Positions 48,322 to 55,862 of a stretch of 64,000 bases of DNA are shown one piece after another. A model generated the notes under the pieces. It was not told where the DNA came from. It worked only from the letters and a program-made list of their open reading frames with translations, and did not search any database. Within the stretch, counting starts at the first letter, position 1, and every line of letters starts with the position of its first letter. The stretch lies in contig NZ_JAMZMI010000001.1 of the NCBI RefSeq assembly GCF_024714475.1, forward strand, positions 372,001 through 436,000, in the 5' to 3' direction. Both the position numbers and the translations under genes were made by a program. The DNA is from Marinoscillum sp. MHG1-6. Its GTDB lineage: Bacteria > Bacteroidota > Bacteroidia > Cytophagales > Cyclobacteriaceae.

Positions 48322-49014
48322 TTAGTGCATATGCACTAGTTTGAAGCCTTCTCCGTGAACGGTCAAAATCTTAAGTGATTCTTCTTCTTTAAGGTATTTC
48401 CTGAGCTTCGCAATGTAGACATCCATACTTCGGGCATTAAAGTAGGAATCATCATGCCAGATCTTTTTCAAAGCCACTGTTCGTGTCACCGTCTGGTTCA
48501 GATTCTCCACAAACAGCTTTAGTAACTCATTTTCCTTCGTCGTGAGTTTTATGGGGCCAGAGGGAGTGGTCAAACTATTATCAGCATATTGATATTTGAG
48601 ACATCCAAGGGTCACCTCATCGGGAATTTCCGAATGGGTTCCCGACATGGTCCGTTTAAGAACGGCCTTGATACGCAGCAACAAAACCTCCATACTGAAG
48701 GGTTTTGTGATATAATCATCGGCCCCCACCTGAAAACCCTGAACCATGTCTTCCTTCATAGATTTAGCCGTAAGGAAAATGATCGGTATTTCTGGGTCGA
48801 TTGATTTGATTTCTTCCGCCAGCTGAAACCCATCCTTTTTTGGCATCATCAGATCCAAAATGCAGATATCAAACTTGCCCGGCTTAAAGGTGTCAGCTCC
48901 CTGTTGCCCATCAACACATAGCGTGGGTTTGAAGCCCTTTAGCATTAGATATTCGTTGAGTACCTGACCTAAATTCGGGTCATCTTCTGCAAGTAATATT
49001 CTTGGGTTATCCAT
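48322..49014 (-). CDS. rprY: OmpR-family response regulator (RprY-like)
   Basis: 230 residues from the ATG at 49014, which begins directly at MDNPRILLAEDDPNLGQVL; the longer frame to 49068 runs into the kinase gene. Receiver domain: acidic pocket EDD, phospho-acceptor in DICILDLMMPKKDG, FLTAKS, lysine in DYITKPFSMEV. The C-terminal winged helix contains LTTKENELLKLFVENLNQTV and SYFNARSMDVYIAKLRKYL, close to Bacteroides RprY as I recall it. It overlaps the kinase gene by 8 bases. Confidence 0.88.
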   Translation of the reverse strand: MDNPRILLAEDDPNLGQVLNEYLMLKGFKPTLCVDGQQGADTFKPGKFDICILDLMMPKKDGFQLAEEIKSIDPEIPIIFLTAKSMKEDMVQGFQVGADDYITKPFSMEVLLLRIKAVLKRTMSGTHSEIPDEVTLGCLKYQYADNSLTTPSGPIKLTTKENELLKLFVENLNQTVTRTVALKKIWHDDSYFNARSMDVYIAKLRKYLKEEESLKILTVHGEGFKLVHMH

Positions 49015-50545
49015 GGTATAAAGGTAAAGTGATTGTGAATTTACTCCCCTTGCCTGGCTGACTTTCAACGGCTATCGATCCCTTGTGAGCATCCACCATG
49101 TCCTTTACATAAGCAAGGCCCAGTCCAAAGCCCTTTACATCATGGATATTCCCGGTATGAACCCTGTAGAATTTCTCAAAAATATGCTTTTGGGCATCGG
49201 ATGACATCCCTATTCCTCTATCCTGAACAGAGATCAGGATAGTGTCCTTCTGATTTCTGGTTCTGATAGTTATGTTCGCTGCCTCCGGAGAGTACTTGTT
49301 GGCGTTATCCAAAAGATTCACAATAATATTGGTCATATGCGTCTTATCCGCAAAGATGGTCGTATCTGAAGCGTCCAGTATGGCCTTGATCGTTCCACCT
49401 CGTTTTTCTATTTGTATGGTACTCTTCTCTATGGCCACTTCTATGAGATCATGCATATTAAGGGGCTGCTCCTTAAGGCTGAAGTCCTTCTTATCAAGTG
49501 CTGCCATTTGCAAGACTCGTTCCACCTGTTCTCCCAAACGCATATTTTCATCGCCAATAACCTTTAGGTACCGATCACGCATATCCGGAAGTTGTTGAAT
49601 GTCCTTATCACTCAATGCTTCTGTAGCAAGTGAAATCGTGGCAATCGGAGTTTTCAACTCATGGGTCATATTGTTGATGAAATCATTCTTCATCTCGGAA
49701 AGTTTTTTCTGACGAAAGATGGTATGAATCGAATATCCAAAGACCCCCGCAATAATCAGAATCAGGAAACCTGAACTCGCCATGGTCATCCACATTTTTC
49801 TAACCAGGTATTTCTCCTTTTGAGGAAATTCAATCAACAACCAACTTTCATCCGACATAATATCATTTGGAAAAAGAAGCGTTTTATACTCACTGTGAAC
49901 AAGTTCGTTTTTGATCTGATGATTTGTCAAATGGACAAACCTGCTTTGGTTCGGGGCCAGCACTCCATAATCATACGCCAGGTCAATACCACGTGCAATT
50001 AATTCAGATTTAAGCAAGGAATCCAGCTGATGAGGATTAAAACGTGCAGAAAGCGATCTGGGCCGCATCATCATATTCTCAAAAACCTCGAAAAGCATTT
50101 CAGACCTTTTGGCCAGTTTAGACATGCTTTCTTCCTGAACCCTTCGCAATTGATCAAGCTGTGCTAATTGCTCATCCGACATGGGATGTTGAACTTCTCC
50201 GGATTTCAAGTCAAAAACAATATTGAACCCGTTGTCCAGCCTACTGGAATCAGCAAAAAGCTCCATGTTAATGACGGTATCAAAATCTACTTGAGGTAAC
50301 AGTGGTGAGGTAGAATTGAAGCCCGCTGAAAATTGAAATTGGCGCATTTGATTATTTAAAGCGTACAAAGCCTCTTGTCTTTCAAGCTTTTCTGAAACAC
50401 CAGTCAAAGCATCATTCACATCCCTTTTGAAGGCCTCCTCGTTGGCACTTATAATGGCATCCACCCAGTATAGCTGAAACCCAACCAGGCCTATCAGAGC
50501 CAGGGTCATAGCCACAATTACCCACCATATTTTTGCATTCTTCAC
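49007..50545 (-). CDS. rprX: sensor histidine kinase (RprX-like)
   Basis: 512 residues. TM1 is at about residues 8-28 and TM2 at 253-272, enclosing a periplasmic sensor of about 225 residues. Kinase core: H-box FINNMTHELKTPIATISLA, N-box NIIVNLLDNANKYSPEA, G1 VQDRGIGMS, F-box FEKFYRV, G2 GFGLGLAYVKDMV. Upstream of its start (50584-50620) lie four phased TTAAC boxes. It is divergent from a T9SS-sorted protein gene. The signal is unknown. Confidence 0.92.
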   Translation of the reverse strand: MKNAKIWWVIVAMTLALIGLVGFQLYWVDAIISANEEAFKRDVNDALTGVSEKLERQEALYALNNQMRQFQFSAGFNSTSPLLPQVDFDTVINMELFADSSRLDNGFNIVFDLKSGEVQHPMSDEQLAQLDQLRRVQEESMSKLAKRSEMLFEVFENMMMRPRSLSARFNPHQLDSLLKSELIARGIDLAYDYGVLAPNQSRFVHLTNHQIKNELVHSEYKTLLFPNDIMSDESWLLIEFPQKEKYLVRKMWMTMASSGFLILIIAGVFGYSIHTIFRQKKLSEMKNDFINNMTHELKTPIATISLATEALSDKDIQQLPDMRDRYLKVIGDENMRLGEQVERVLQMAALDKKDFSLKEQPLNMHDLIEVAIEKSTIQIEKRGGTIKAILDASDTTIFADKTHMTNIIVNLLDNANKYSPEAANITIRTRNQKDTILISVQDRGIGMSSDAQKHIFEKFYRVHTGNIHDVKGFGLGLAYVKDMVDAHKGSIAVESQPGKGSKFTITLPLYHG

Positions 50546-50583
50546 AAAACAAATTTACGGCGATTATTGCCCTGAGATGTCCG

Positions 50584-50620
50584 TTTAACCTTTTTTAACA
50601 GGTATTAACAACTGTTTAAC
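50584..50620. promoter_or_regulatory. four phased TTAAC boxes between rprX and the T9SS protein gene
   Basis: TTTAAC at 50584, TTTAAC at 50594, ATTAAC at 50604 and TTTAAC at 50615: the TTAAC core recurs at steps of 10, 10 and 11 bases, one per helical turn. Tandem direct repeats at this spacing are how OmpR/PhoB-type regulators bind. The gap is shared by the kinase gene and the divergent gene. Confidence 0.65.
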
Positions 50621-50672
50621 AGCCTACTGAACAAGGGGTTCGTACAATGAAATATTCTAAAACCAAACCGAT

Positions 50673-51509
50673 ATGAATCGTACAGTCTCTAAAACAATAT
50701 TAAGCCTGACACTGAGTATTTTATTTGTGTCAATGGCTTTGGCTCAGGAGAGCGACTCCAAAGGAAAGATCAAAATTGAAATCACCCGGGAAATTGACGG
50801 TGAAACCAAAACATTCAAAGGTGAATACGAAAATGAAGAACAAATGCGAAACGATCCCCGGCTCAAGGAATTTACAGAGGGTGATGAAATGTTGTTTCAT
50901 TTTAGTCAGGCCAACGATCCTAAACCCGATATAGGTATCCATAGATTCATCGGCCCAAATGGACAAATGTTGAGTTTAAGCAATTCACTAAAGTTCAACA
51001 TGGATTCCATGATGGCCCTCAATGATGATCATTTTAAACAATTTGAAACTCAGTTGAAAAAGCTTGAAGAGAGCCTTTCACAAATAGATTTCAACTTCGA
51101 ATGGGCAGACTCCCTTGAAGATCATATTCAGAAAAACATGATGCTATTTCATTTCGATGAAGCATTAGCCCCAAATGATCGCAAAGTTGAAATTCTTGAT
51201 CTCGACGGTGATGAGTTTGGCAAAAAAGGCAATGTAAAGAAGGACAATGCACTTGAACTCGAAATGTTGGACTTTTATCCTAACCCCTCATTTGGCCGAT
51301 TTACCTTAAAGTTTAAAGTGCCCGATCAGGGTGAACTCTCAGTTAAAATTTATAACCTGAGCGGTCAGGAAGTATTTTCCAGATTCTTCGATCAATTTGG
51401 AGGTACTTTTTCTGAAACTATCGACCTGACCAATCAGCAAGAAGGCCTGTACCTTCTTGAAGTCATGTATGATGGAAAAAGATTAACGCGCAAAATAGTA
51501 GTTGAGTAG
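50673..51509 (+). CDS. secreted protein with type IX secretion sorting domain (type A)
   Basis: 278 residues. Signal peptide (TILSLTLSILFVSMALAQ), a middle region rich in Asp, Glu, Lys, Met and Phe (FSQANDPKPDIGIHRFIGPN, KFNMDSMMALNDDHFKQFET) with no known domain, and a C-terminal sorting domain: LDFYPNPSFGRFTLKFKV, YNLSGQEVFS, LTNQQEGLYLLEVMYDGKRL, TRKIVVE. Exported by Sec, then moved across the outer membrane by T9SS and cut or anchored at the surface. Divergent from rprXY and sharing phased TTAAC boxes, so it is a candidate regulon member. Confidence 0.9.
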   Translation: MNRTVSKTILSLTLSILFVSMALAQESDSKGKIKIEITREIDGETKTFKGEYENEEQMRNDPRLKEFTEGDEMLFHFSQANDPKPDIGIHRFIGPNGQMLSLSNSLKFNMDSMMALNDDHFKQFETQLKKLEESLSQIDFNFEWADSLEDHIQKNMMLFHFDEALAPNDRKVEILDLDGDEFGKKGNVKKDNALELEMLDFYPNPSFGRFTLKFKVPDQGELSVKIYNLSGQEVFSRFFDQFGGTFSETIDLTNQQEGLYLLEVMYDGKRLTRKIVVE

Positions 51510-51525
51510 AATCTAAGGTTCAACT

Positions 51526-51555
51526 AAAAGACTGAGAAATTACTCAGGCTTTTTT
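51526..51555 (+). terminator. terminator of the T9SS protein gene
   Basis: CTGAG-AAATTA-CTCAG stem-loop, extended by flanking AAAG/CTTT pairing, ends in a T-run (GCTTTTTTA). It lies 17 bases after the stop. Confidence 0.8.
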
Positions 51556-51609
51556 ATGGCCATTCCAAACTTGACTCTTCAATTCTAAGAATTCTCATTT
51601 GCTATCTTC

Positions 51610-51617
51610 TATATTTG
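51610..51617 (+). promoter_or_regulatory. -7 promoter element of tRNA-Val
   Basis: TATATTTG fits TAnnTTTG and lies 55 bases before the tRNA. No clear -33 element at normal spacing. Confidence 0.35.
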
Positions 51618-51672
51618 TTTACCATTGGGATATTGGCCTGATGGGAATGGAGTAGTGGCGTTCAGATTGTAT

Positions 51673-51747
51673 AGGAGGTTAGCTCAGTTGGTTCAGAGCA
51701 TCGCCTTGACAGGGCGGGGGTCACCGGTTCGAGTCCGGTACTTCCTA
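51673..51747 (+). tRNA. tRNA-Val (anticodon GAC)
   Basis: Acceptor AGGAGGT (51673-51679) pairs with ACTTCCT (51740-51746) with one G-U; D-arm AGCTCAGTTGGTTCAGAGC; anticodon arm TCGCCTTGACAGGGCGG with GAC; T-arm ACCGGTTCGAGTCCGGT; discriminator A at 51747, no encoded CCA. All stems close. Confidence 0.93.
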
Positions 51748-51829
51748 CTTTTTTGCCGTAGCCATGGCCCAACGCTGGGATTTCGACCCGCAATATTCCG
51801 CAATCCAGAATAAGATTAGAACGAGTACA

Positions 51830-52255
51830 ATGAATCTCTCAAAACTTCTTACACCTCAAGTAGATTCGAATAAGTTGAATTATTCCGCACTGGTACTGAG
51901 GATTGGCTTTGGTTTCTTAATGATGAATCATGGTTTTGGTAAAATCACACATTTCAATGATTACGCACCAAACTTTATGAATTTCCTTGGATTAGGAGGG
52001 GAAATTTCTTTAGCACTGGCCATTTTCGCGGAGTTCTTTTGTGCCACTTTTGTAGCATTCGGCTTGTTCACGCGATTATCCGTTATTCCGTTAATCTTTA
52101 CCATGCTTGTGGCATGCTTTGTTGCCCATGCAGGAGACCCAATTGGAAAAAAGGAAATGTCTATCCTCTATTTCTGTGCCTATTCCTCTTTGTTCCTAAT
52201 GGGGCCTGGGAAGTTTTCCCTGGATGCAGTGATCTTTTCCAAAAGGAATTCTTAA
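51830..52255 (+). CDS. DoxX family membrane protein
   Basis: 141 residues from the ATG at 51830; the open frame back to 51764 adds residues with no DoxX similarity. Four hydrophobic helices: YSALVLRIGFGFLMMNHGFGKI, GGEISLALAIFAEFFCATFV, LSVIPLIFTMLVACFVAH and MSILYFCAYSSLFLMGPG, with the DoxX N-terminal R-x-G-x-G-F-x-x-M-x-H-G pattern and a final SLD. Inner-membrane protein of a redox-linked family. It lies 83 bases after tRNA-Val. Confidence 0.9.
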   Translation: MNLSKLLTPQVDSNKLNYSALVLRIGFGFLMMNHGFGKITHFNDYAPNFMNFLGLGGEISLALAIFAEFFCATFVAFGLFTRLSVIPLIFTMLVACFVAHAGDPIGKKEMSILYFCAYSSLFLMGPGKFSLDAVIFSKRNS

Positions 52256-52263
52256 AACAAAGA

Positions 52264-52767
52264 TCAGATCGAATACCAGTTGTCAATAAATACGTTGTGC
52301 TCTTCGGTTAGTAGCCTGAGCTCTTCCTCCATTCGCTTTTCCTCATTTAATAAGCATTCAAGGTGCATGGCCTGCTCAAGAAATTTCAAGGCATTCATAT
52401 GGATTCCAATCGTGCTGTACACGGCTATCTTATAATGGATTACTCGGAATAGTGCCAGTATGGCCTCCTCCTCCTGAATAAACTCATCGGGTGTACGAGT
52501 CAGCTTTGAGGTGTATTCACGAATAATATCTTCCAGAACGTGAGACTTGTTTACCTCCAATTGGATAAACAGGTCCAGAAATATTTCTTCCAGTTTTAGG
52601 GCATGGAGATCACATAGAGAAGTGTACTTTTCAATCCACTCGTTTAAGGGAACATAATCAGTTCTACGTCCAAGCTCAACCAAAAAGGTGATCATCAGCC
52701 TTTCCGTTTGAAAAACCTGACCGATTTCCTCCTCCATCAAATCATTAAGATCCAAAAGGTGTTTCAT
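52264..52767 (-). CDS. DUF892/YciE-like ferritin-fold protein
   Basis: 167 residues from the ATG at 52767, before MKHLLDLNDLMEEEIGQVF; the frame to 52860 adds a non-matching front. Four-helix pattern with repeated glutamates and histidines: FQTERLMITFLVELG, CDLHALKLEEIFLDLF, EEEAILALFRVIHYKIAVYS and FLEQAMHLECLLNEEKRMEE. This fits DUF892 stress-linked ferritin-like proteins, although the metal residues are only partly conserved by eye. It converges with the DoxX gene, with an 8-base gap. Confidence 0.6.
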   Translation of the reverse strand: MKHLLDLNDLMEEEIGQVFQTERLMITFLVELGRRTDYVPLNEWIEKYTSLCDLHALKLEEIFLDLFIQLEVNKSHVLEDIIREYTSKLTRTPDEFIQEEEAILALFRVIHYKIAVYSTIGIHMNALKFLEQAMHLECLLNEEKRMEEELRLLTEEHNVFIDNWYSI

Positions 52768-53028
52768 TTTGCTGAATTTTTCTGGGCTCTGCCTCTGAGT
52801 ACCAATGAGGAAATTGGAGTGAAGGAAAGTCCTTGATAATGAATGAAATCTCAGAAACAATCGTAATAAAAACTATGACGAAGGTCAGTGCACAACCTCT
52901 TTTTTGTTAAAAAGTCTCAAAAGAAAGGGAGCTCGTATTTTGTAGGAGTCCAATTTTACAGATAAGAATCCTTCTCCAAAAGCTTTGAAAAATGAGCTCT
53001 CGAAAAATCTTCATTGTATTTTCGTAAG

Positions 53029-53811
53029 ATGATATCAAAAATCAGCATACTTGGTTGCGGGTGGCTCGGTTTACCTCTGGCTAAATCTCTGATTGGGGAG
53101 GGGTACACCGTCAAGGGTAGCACAACCAGCACGAATAAACTGGAAGAAATAAAAGCAATAGGGGCCGAACCCTATCAGTTAAACTTACTTTCACGGAATA
53201 TGATATCTACAGACTTCTTTGACTCAGAAGTAATGATCATTGCGGTTCCTCCTGGTAGCTCCTCTCAGGAAGAGTATGCATCAGGCCTTAATCAAATCAA
53301 GAGTCGATATCCTGGGCATATCCTATTTATCAGTTCCTCCAGCGTTTACCCAAACCTTAACCGATCTGTAACGGAAGTTGATGCTTCACCCGACGCAAAA
53401 ACTCGAAAAGGCATTCCCCTTCTTGAAATAGAAAAGCTCTTTAATTCGCCCAAAAATACCATCATACGGTTTGCTGGACTCATAGGCCCAGACAGACATC
53501 CGGGAAAATGGTTTGCCGGTAAAGAAAATTTGAAAGGAGGGAATTGCCCGATCAATATGATTCATTTAGATGACTGTATTGGAATCATACAAACCATCAT
53601 CAAAAAAAGGCTCTGGGGAGAGACTTTTAATGCCTGCTCCCCCGAACATCCTTCTAAGCGAGCTTATTATCCCAAATTAAGCGATGAATTGGGTCTGACG
53701 GCTCCTGTATTCGATCCTGATGACCAAAGTGACTGGAAAATTGTTTCAGGAGAAAAGCTGATCAATAAATCCGGATATCAATTTAAGAAGGGTGTTCATG
53801 AAGTCGATTGA
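53029..53811 (+). CDS. NAD(P)-binding SDR-like protein (YeeZ/NAD-dependent epimerase type)
   Basis: 260 residues from the ATG at 53029. Rossmann motif ISILGCGWLGLPLAKSLIG; then MIIAVPPG, HILFISSSSVYPN (Ser of the active site; the usual YxxxK is not evident), RFAGLIGPDRHPG and INMIHLDDCIGIIQTII, as in extended atypical SDRs. The substrate is unknown. It converges with the Zn-finger gene, with no gap. Confidence 0.85.
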   Translation: MISKISILGCGWLGLPLAKSLIGEGYTVKGSTTSTNKLEEIKAIGAEPYQLNLLSRNMISTDFFDSEVMIIAVPPGSSSQEEYASGLNQIKSRYPGHILFISSSSVYPNLNRSVTEVDASPDAKTRKGIPLLEIEKLFNSPKNTIIRFAGLIGPDRHPGKWFAGKENLKGGNCPINMIHLDDCIGIIQTIIKKRLWGETFNACSPEHPSKRAYYPKLSDELGLTAPVFDPDDQSDWKIVSGEKLINKSGYQFKKGVHEVD

Positions 53812-54066
53812 TCAGCGCAACTTTCGCTCCCATTCACGGGCCCGCCGTTGTTTTTCGATATAGCCATTATCGAGGCGTTCCTTGAGATGTTCATTCATTT
53901 CGCCCTGGGAAGTAAAATGAAATCGGTCACAATCCTGACATTGATAAATTGCCCTGGGGCCAGAGCTTTCGTTAAAGTTAAAATTGATCCATGCTTCCAC
54001 TAAAGCTTCCTCCGCTTCACTTTGCGTTTCGTAAATTCTTTTACCGGAGACGCAGGATTCTTTCAT
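53812..54066 (-). CDS. small zinc-finger-like protein
   Basis: 84 residues. C5 in KESCVSGKRIYETQSEAEEA and a CxxC in YQCQDCDRFHFTSQGEMNEH form a likely zinc ribbon, with a basic C-terminal helix (KQRRAREWERKLR). It starts 2 bases after the ispF stop in the M16-ispF cluster. No established function. Confidence 0.7.
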   Translation of the reverse strand: MKESCVSGKRIYETQSEAEEALVEAWINFNFNESSGPRAIYQCQDCDRFHFTSQGEMNEHLKERLDNGYIEKQRRAREWERKLR

Positions 54067-54068
54067 GA

Positions 54069-54554
54069 CTATTTTTTGTAGATGAGTGCCACTGCATGTG
54101 CTGCCACTCCTTCTTCTTTGCCGACAAAACCAAGTTTTTCAGTGGTTGTGGCCTTCACCGAAACATCTTCAACAGGTAATTCCATTACCTCTGCCAGCTT
54201 CTCTCTCATGGCTTCGATATGCGGACCAATTTTCGGTTGTTGCAAACATACCGTGGCATCAATATTTACGATACCATATCCTTTATCTTCAACTAGGCGA
54301 ACCACTTCCTTTAAGAGAATCTTGCTGTCGATGCCTTTGTACTTGGGGTCTTTATCGGAGAAATGAAACCCAATATCTCTCAGACTGGCTGCGCCAAGAA
54401 GCGCATCACAAATCACATGGATCAGAACATCGGCATCAGAATGGCCATACGCTCCATGAGTATGGGGTACCTTTATTCCTCCTAGCCAAAAATCAACCCC
54501 TTCAGCCAAGGCATGTACATCGTACCCGTAACCTATGCGAATATTTGGTTTCAT
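54069..54554 (-). CDS. ispF: 2-C-methyl-D-erythritol 2,4-cyclodiphosphate synthase
   Basis: 161 residues, normal length. Metal ligands in RIGYGYDVHALAEG (Asp, His) and HSDADVLIHVICDALLGAA; FSDKDPKYKGIDSKILL substrate loop; C-terminal VSVKATTTEKLGFVGKEEGV. MEP isoprenoid pathway enzyme, cytoplasmic trimer. In line with the M16 gene (1-base gap upstream) and the zinc-finger gene (2-base gap downstream). Confidence 0.97.
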   Translation of the reverse strand: MKPNIRIGYGYDVHALAEGVDFWLGGIKVPHTHGAYGHSDADVLIHVICDALLGAASLRDIGFHFSDKDPKYKGIDSKILLKEVVRLVEDKGYGIVNIDATVCLQQPKIGPHIEAMREKLAEVMELPVEDVSVKATTTEKLGFVGKEEGVAAHAVALIYKK

Positions 54555-54555
54555 A

Positions 54556-55794
54556 TTAATTGTCTTGTAGATAATATATAGTTGAACAATTGGATGGTCG
54601 AATGACCTCTCTGGCCATATTGATCATATCTTCACCCGTCACTGACTTCACAATATCCAACTCATCATTGATCAAATTAGTCTCTCCCAGAAAATTGGCG
54701 TAGGCCAGACCCATAGCACGATTAAGCAACTCAGTTTCTGAAAAGACCATGGTAGCTTCCGCCTGATTCTTAAGCTTCTGTACACTATCGGCGTCAAGTG
54801 ACTTATTTAATGTTCGATCCAGTATGGCTTCAATTTCCTGATTAACTTTTTCCATATCTTGTCCTTCATTCACTTTTCCGGTAATTGTCAAAAGTCCCGG
54901 ATCCACGCTTCCAGTGACATAAGCGGATACCGATGACATCCAATGAAGGTCGTTTACCAGTCGCTGGTGCAATATGGATGACTTTCCCCTTCCCAGGAGG
55001 TCACTCATCAAATCTGCAGAATGATAATCTTTCCCCATTCTACCCGGCATATGATACGCCTTATAGATAGCCGACGCCGGCACGTCATTTTTGATTTCCA
55101 AAAACCTTGATTCTTCTTGTCTCGGCTCAGCTGGCAACTGTTGCTCAACCGGCCCATTCGATGGAATCGGGCCGAACCATTTTTCTGTTAGTTCCAATGC
55201 TCTTTCTTCACTGATATCCCCAGCTACCACCAACACTGCATTTGATGGATCATAAAAACGTCCAAAGAAGGCCTTCACATCGTCCATGGTTGCATCTTCG
55301 ATGTGCTTGATCTCTTTACCAATGGTAGCCCATTGATACGGGTGAACCTTATAGGCCAGCGGTCTTAGCTTTAACCACAAATCACCATACGGTTGATTTA
55401 AATAGCGCTGTTTAAACTCTTCAATAACCACCTTACGTTGTACTTCCAGCACCTTCGGATCAAAAGACAAACCGAGCATTCGATCCGATTCTAACCAAAA
55501 TGCGGTCTCCACATTATTAGAAGGGATCGTGATGTAATAATTAGTGATGTCAGGGCTGGTAAAAGCATTGTTTTCGCCTCCTACCTGCTGTAACGGTTCA
55601 TCAAAGTTTTGAATATGCTTAGATCCACCGAACATAAGATGTTCAAATAAATGTGCGAATCCCGTTTTGTGAGGGTCCTCGTTTCTGGAACCTACTTTAT
55701 AAAGCAGGTTTAGGCACACAATAGGGGCATTTCGATCCTGGTGTACGATCAGTTTGAGCCCGTTTTTTAAAGTATGTTCGGTGTATTGTACCAT
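54556..55794 (-). CDS. M16 family zinc peptidase
   Basis: 412 residues from the ATG at 55794, chosen because MVQYTEHTLKNGLKLIVHQD is the family's front; the frame to 55860 adds nothing similar. Zinc motif FAHLFEHLMFGG (HxxEH) near residue 50 with the distal glutamate in VIEEFKQRYLNQPYGDLW. No signal peptide is evident, so it is probably cytoplasmic, unlike many exported M16 proteases. A single M16A-M16C unit. Upstream of ispF, with a divergent E1 gene on the other side. Confidence 0.92.
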   Translation of the reverse strand: MVQYTEHTLKNGLKLIVHQDRNAPIVCLNLLYKVGSRNEDPHKTGFAHLFEHLMFGGSKHIQNFDEPLQQVGGENNAFTSPDITNYYITIPSNNVETAFWLESDRMLGLSFDPKVLEVQRKVVIEEFKQRYLNQPYGDLWLKLRPLAYKVHPYQWATIGKEIKHIEDATMDDVKAFFGRFYDPSNAVLVVAGDISEERALELTEKWFGPIPSNGPVEQQLPAEPRQEESRFLEIKNDVPASAIYKAYHMPGRMGKDYHSADLMSDLLGRGKSSILHQRLVNDLHWMSSVSAYVTGSVDPGLLTITGKVNEGQDMEKVNQEIEAILDRTLNKSLDADSVQKLKNQAEATMVFSETELLNRAMGLAYANFLGETNLINDELDIVKSVTGEDMINMAREVIRPSNCSTIYYLQDN

Positions 55795-55862
55795 ATGATC
55801 CGCTAAATTAATTAAACTGATCGGGCTGATTCTTGACTGGCAAAAAATTACCTTTGGCACCC

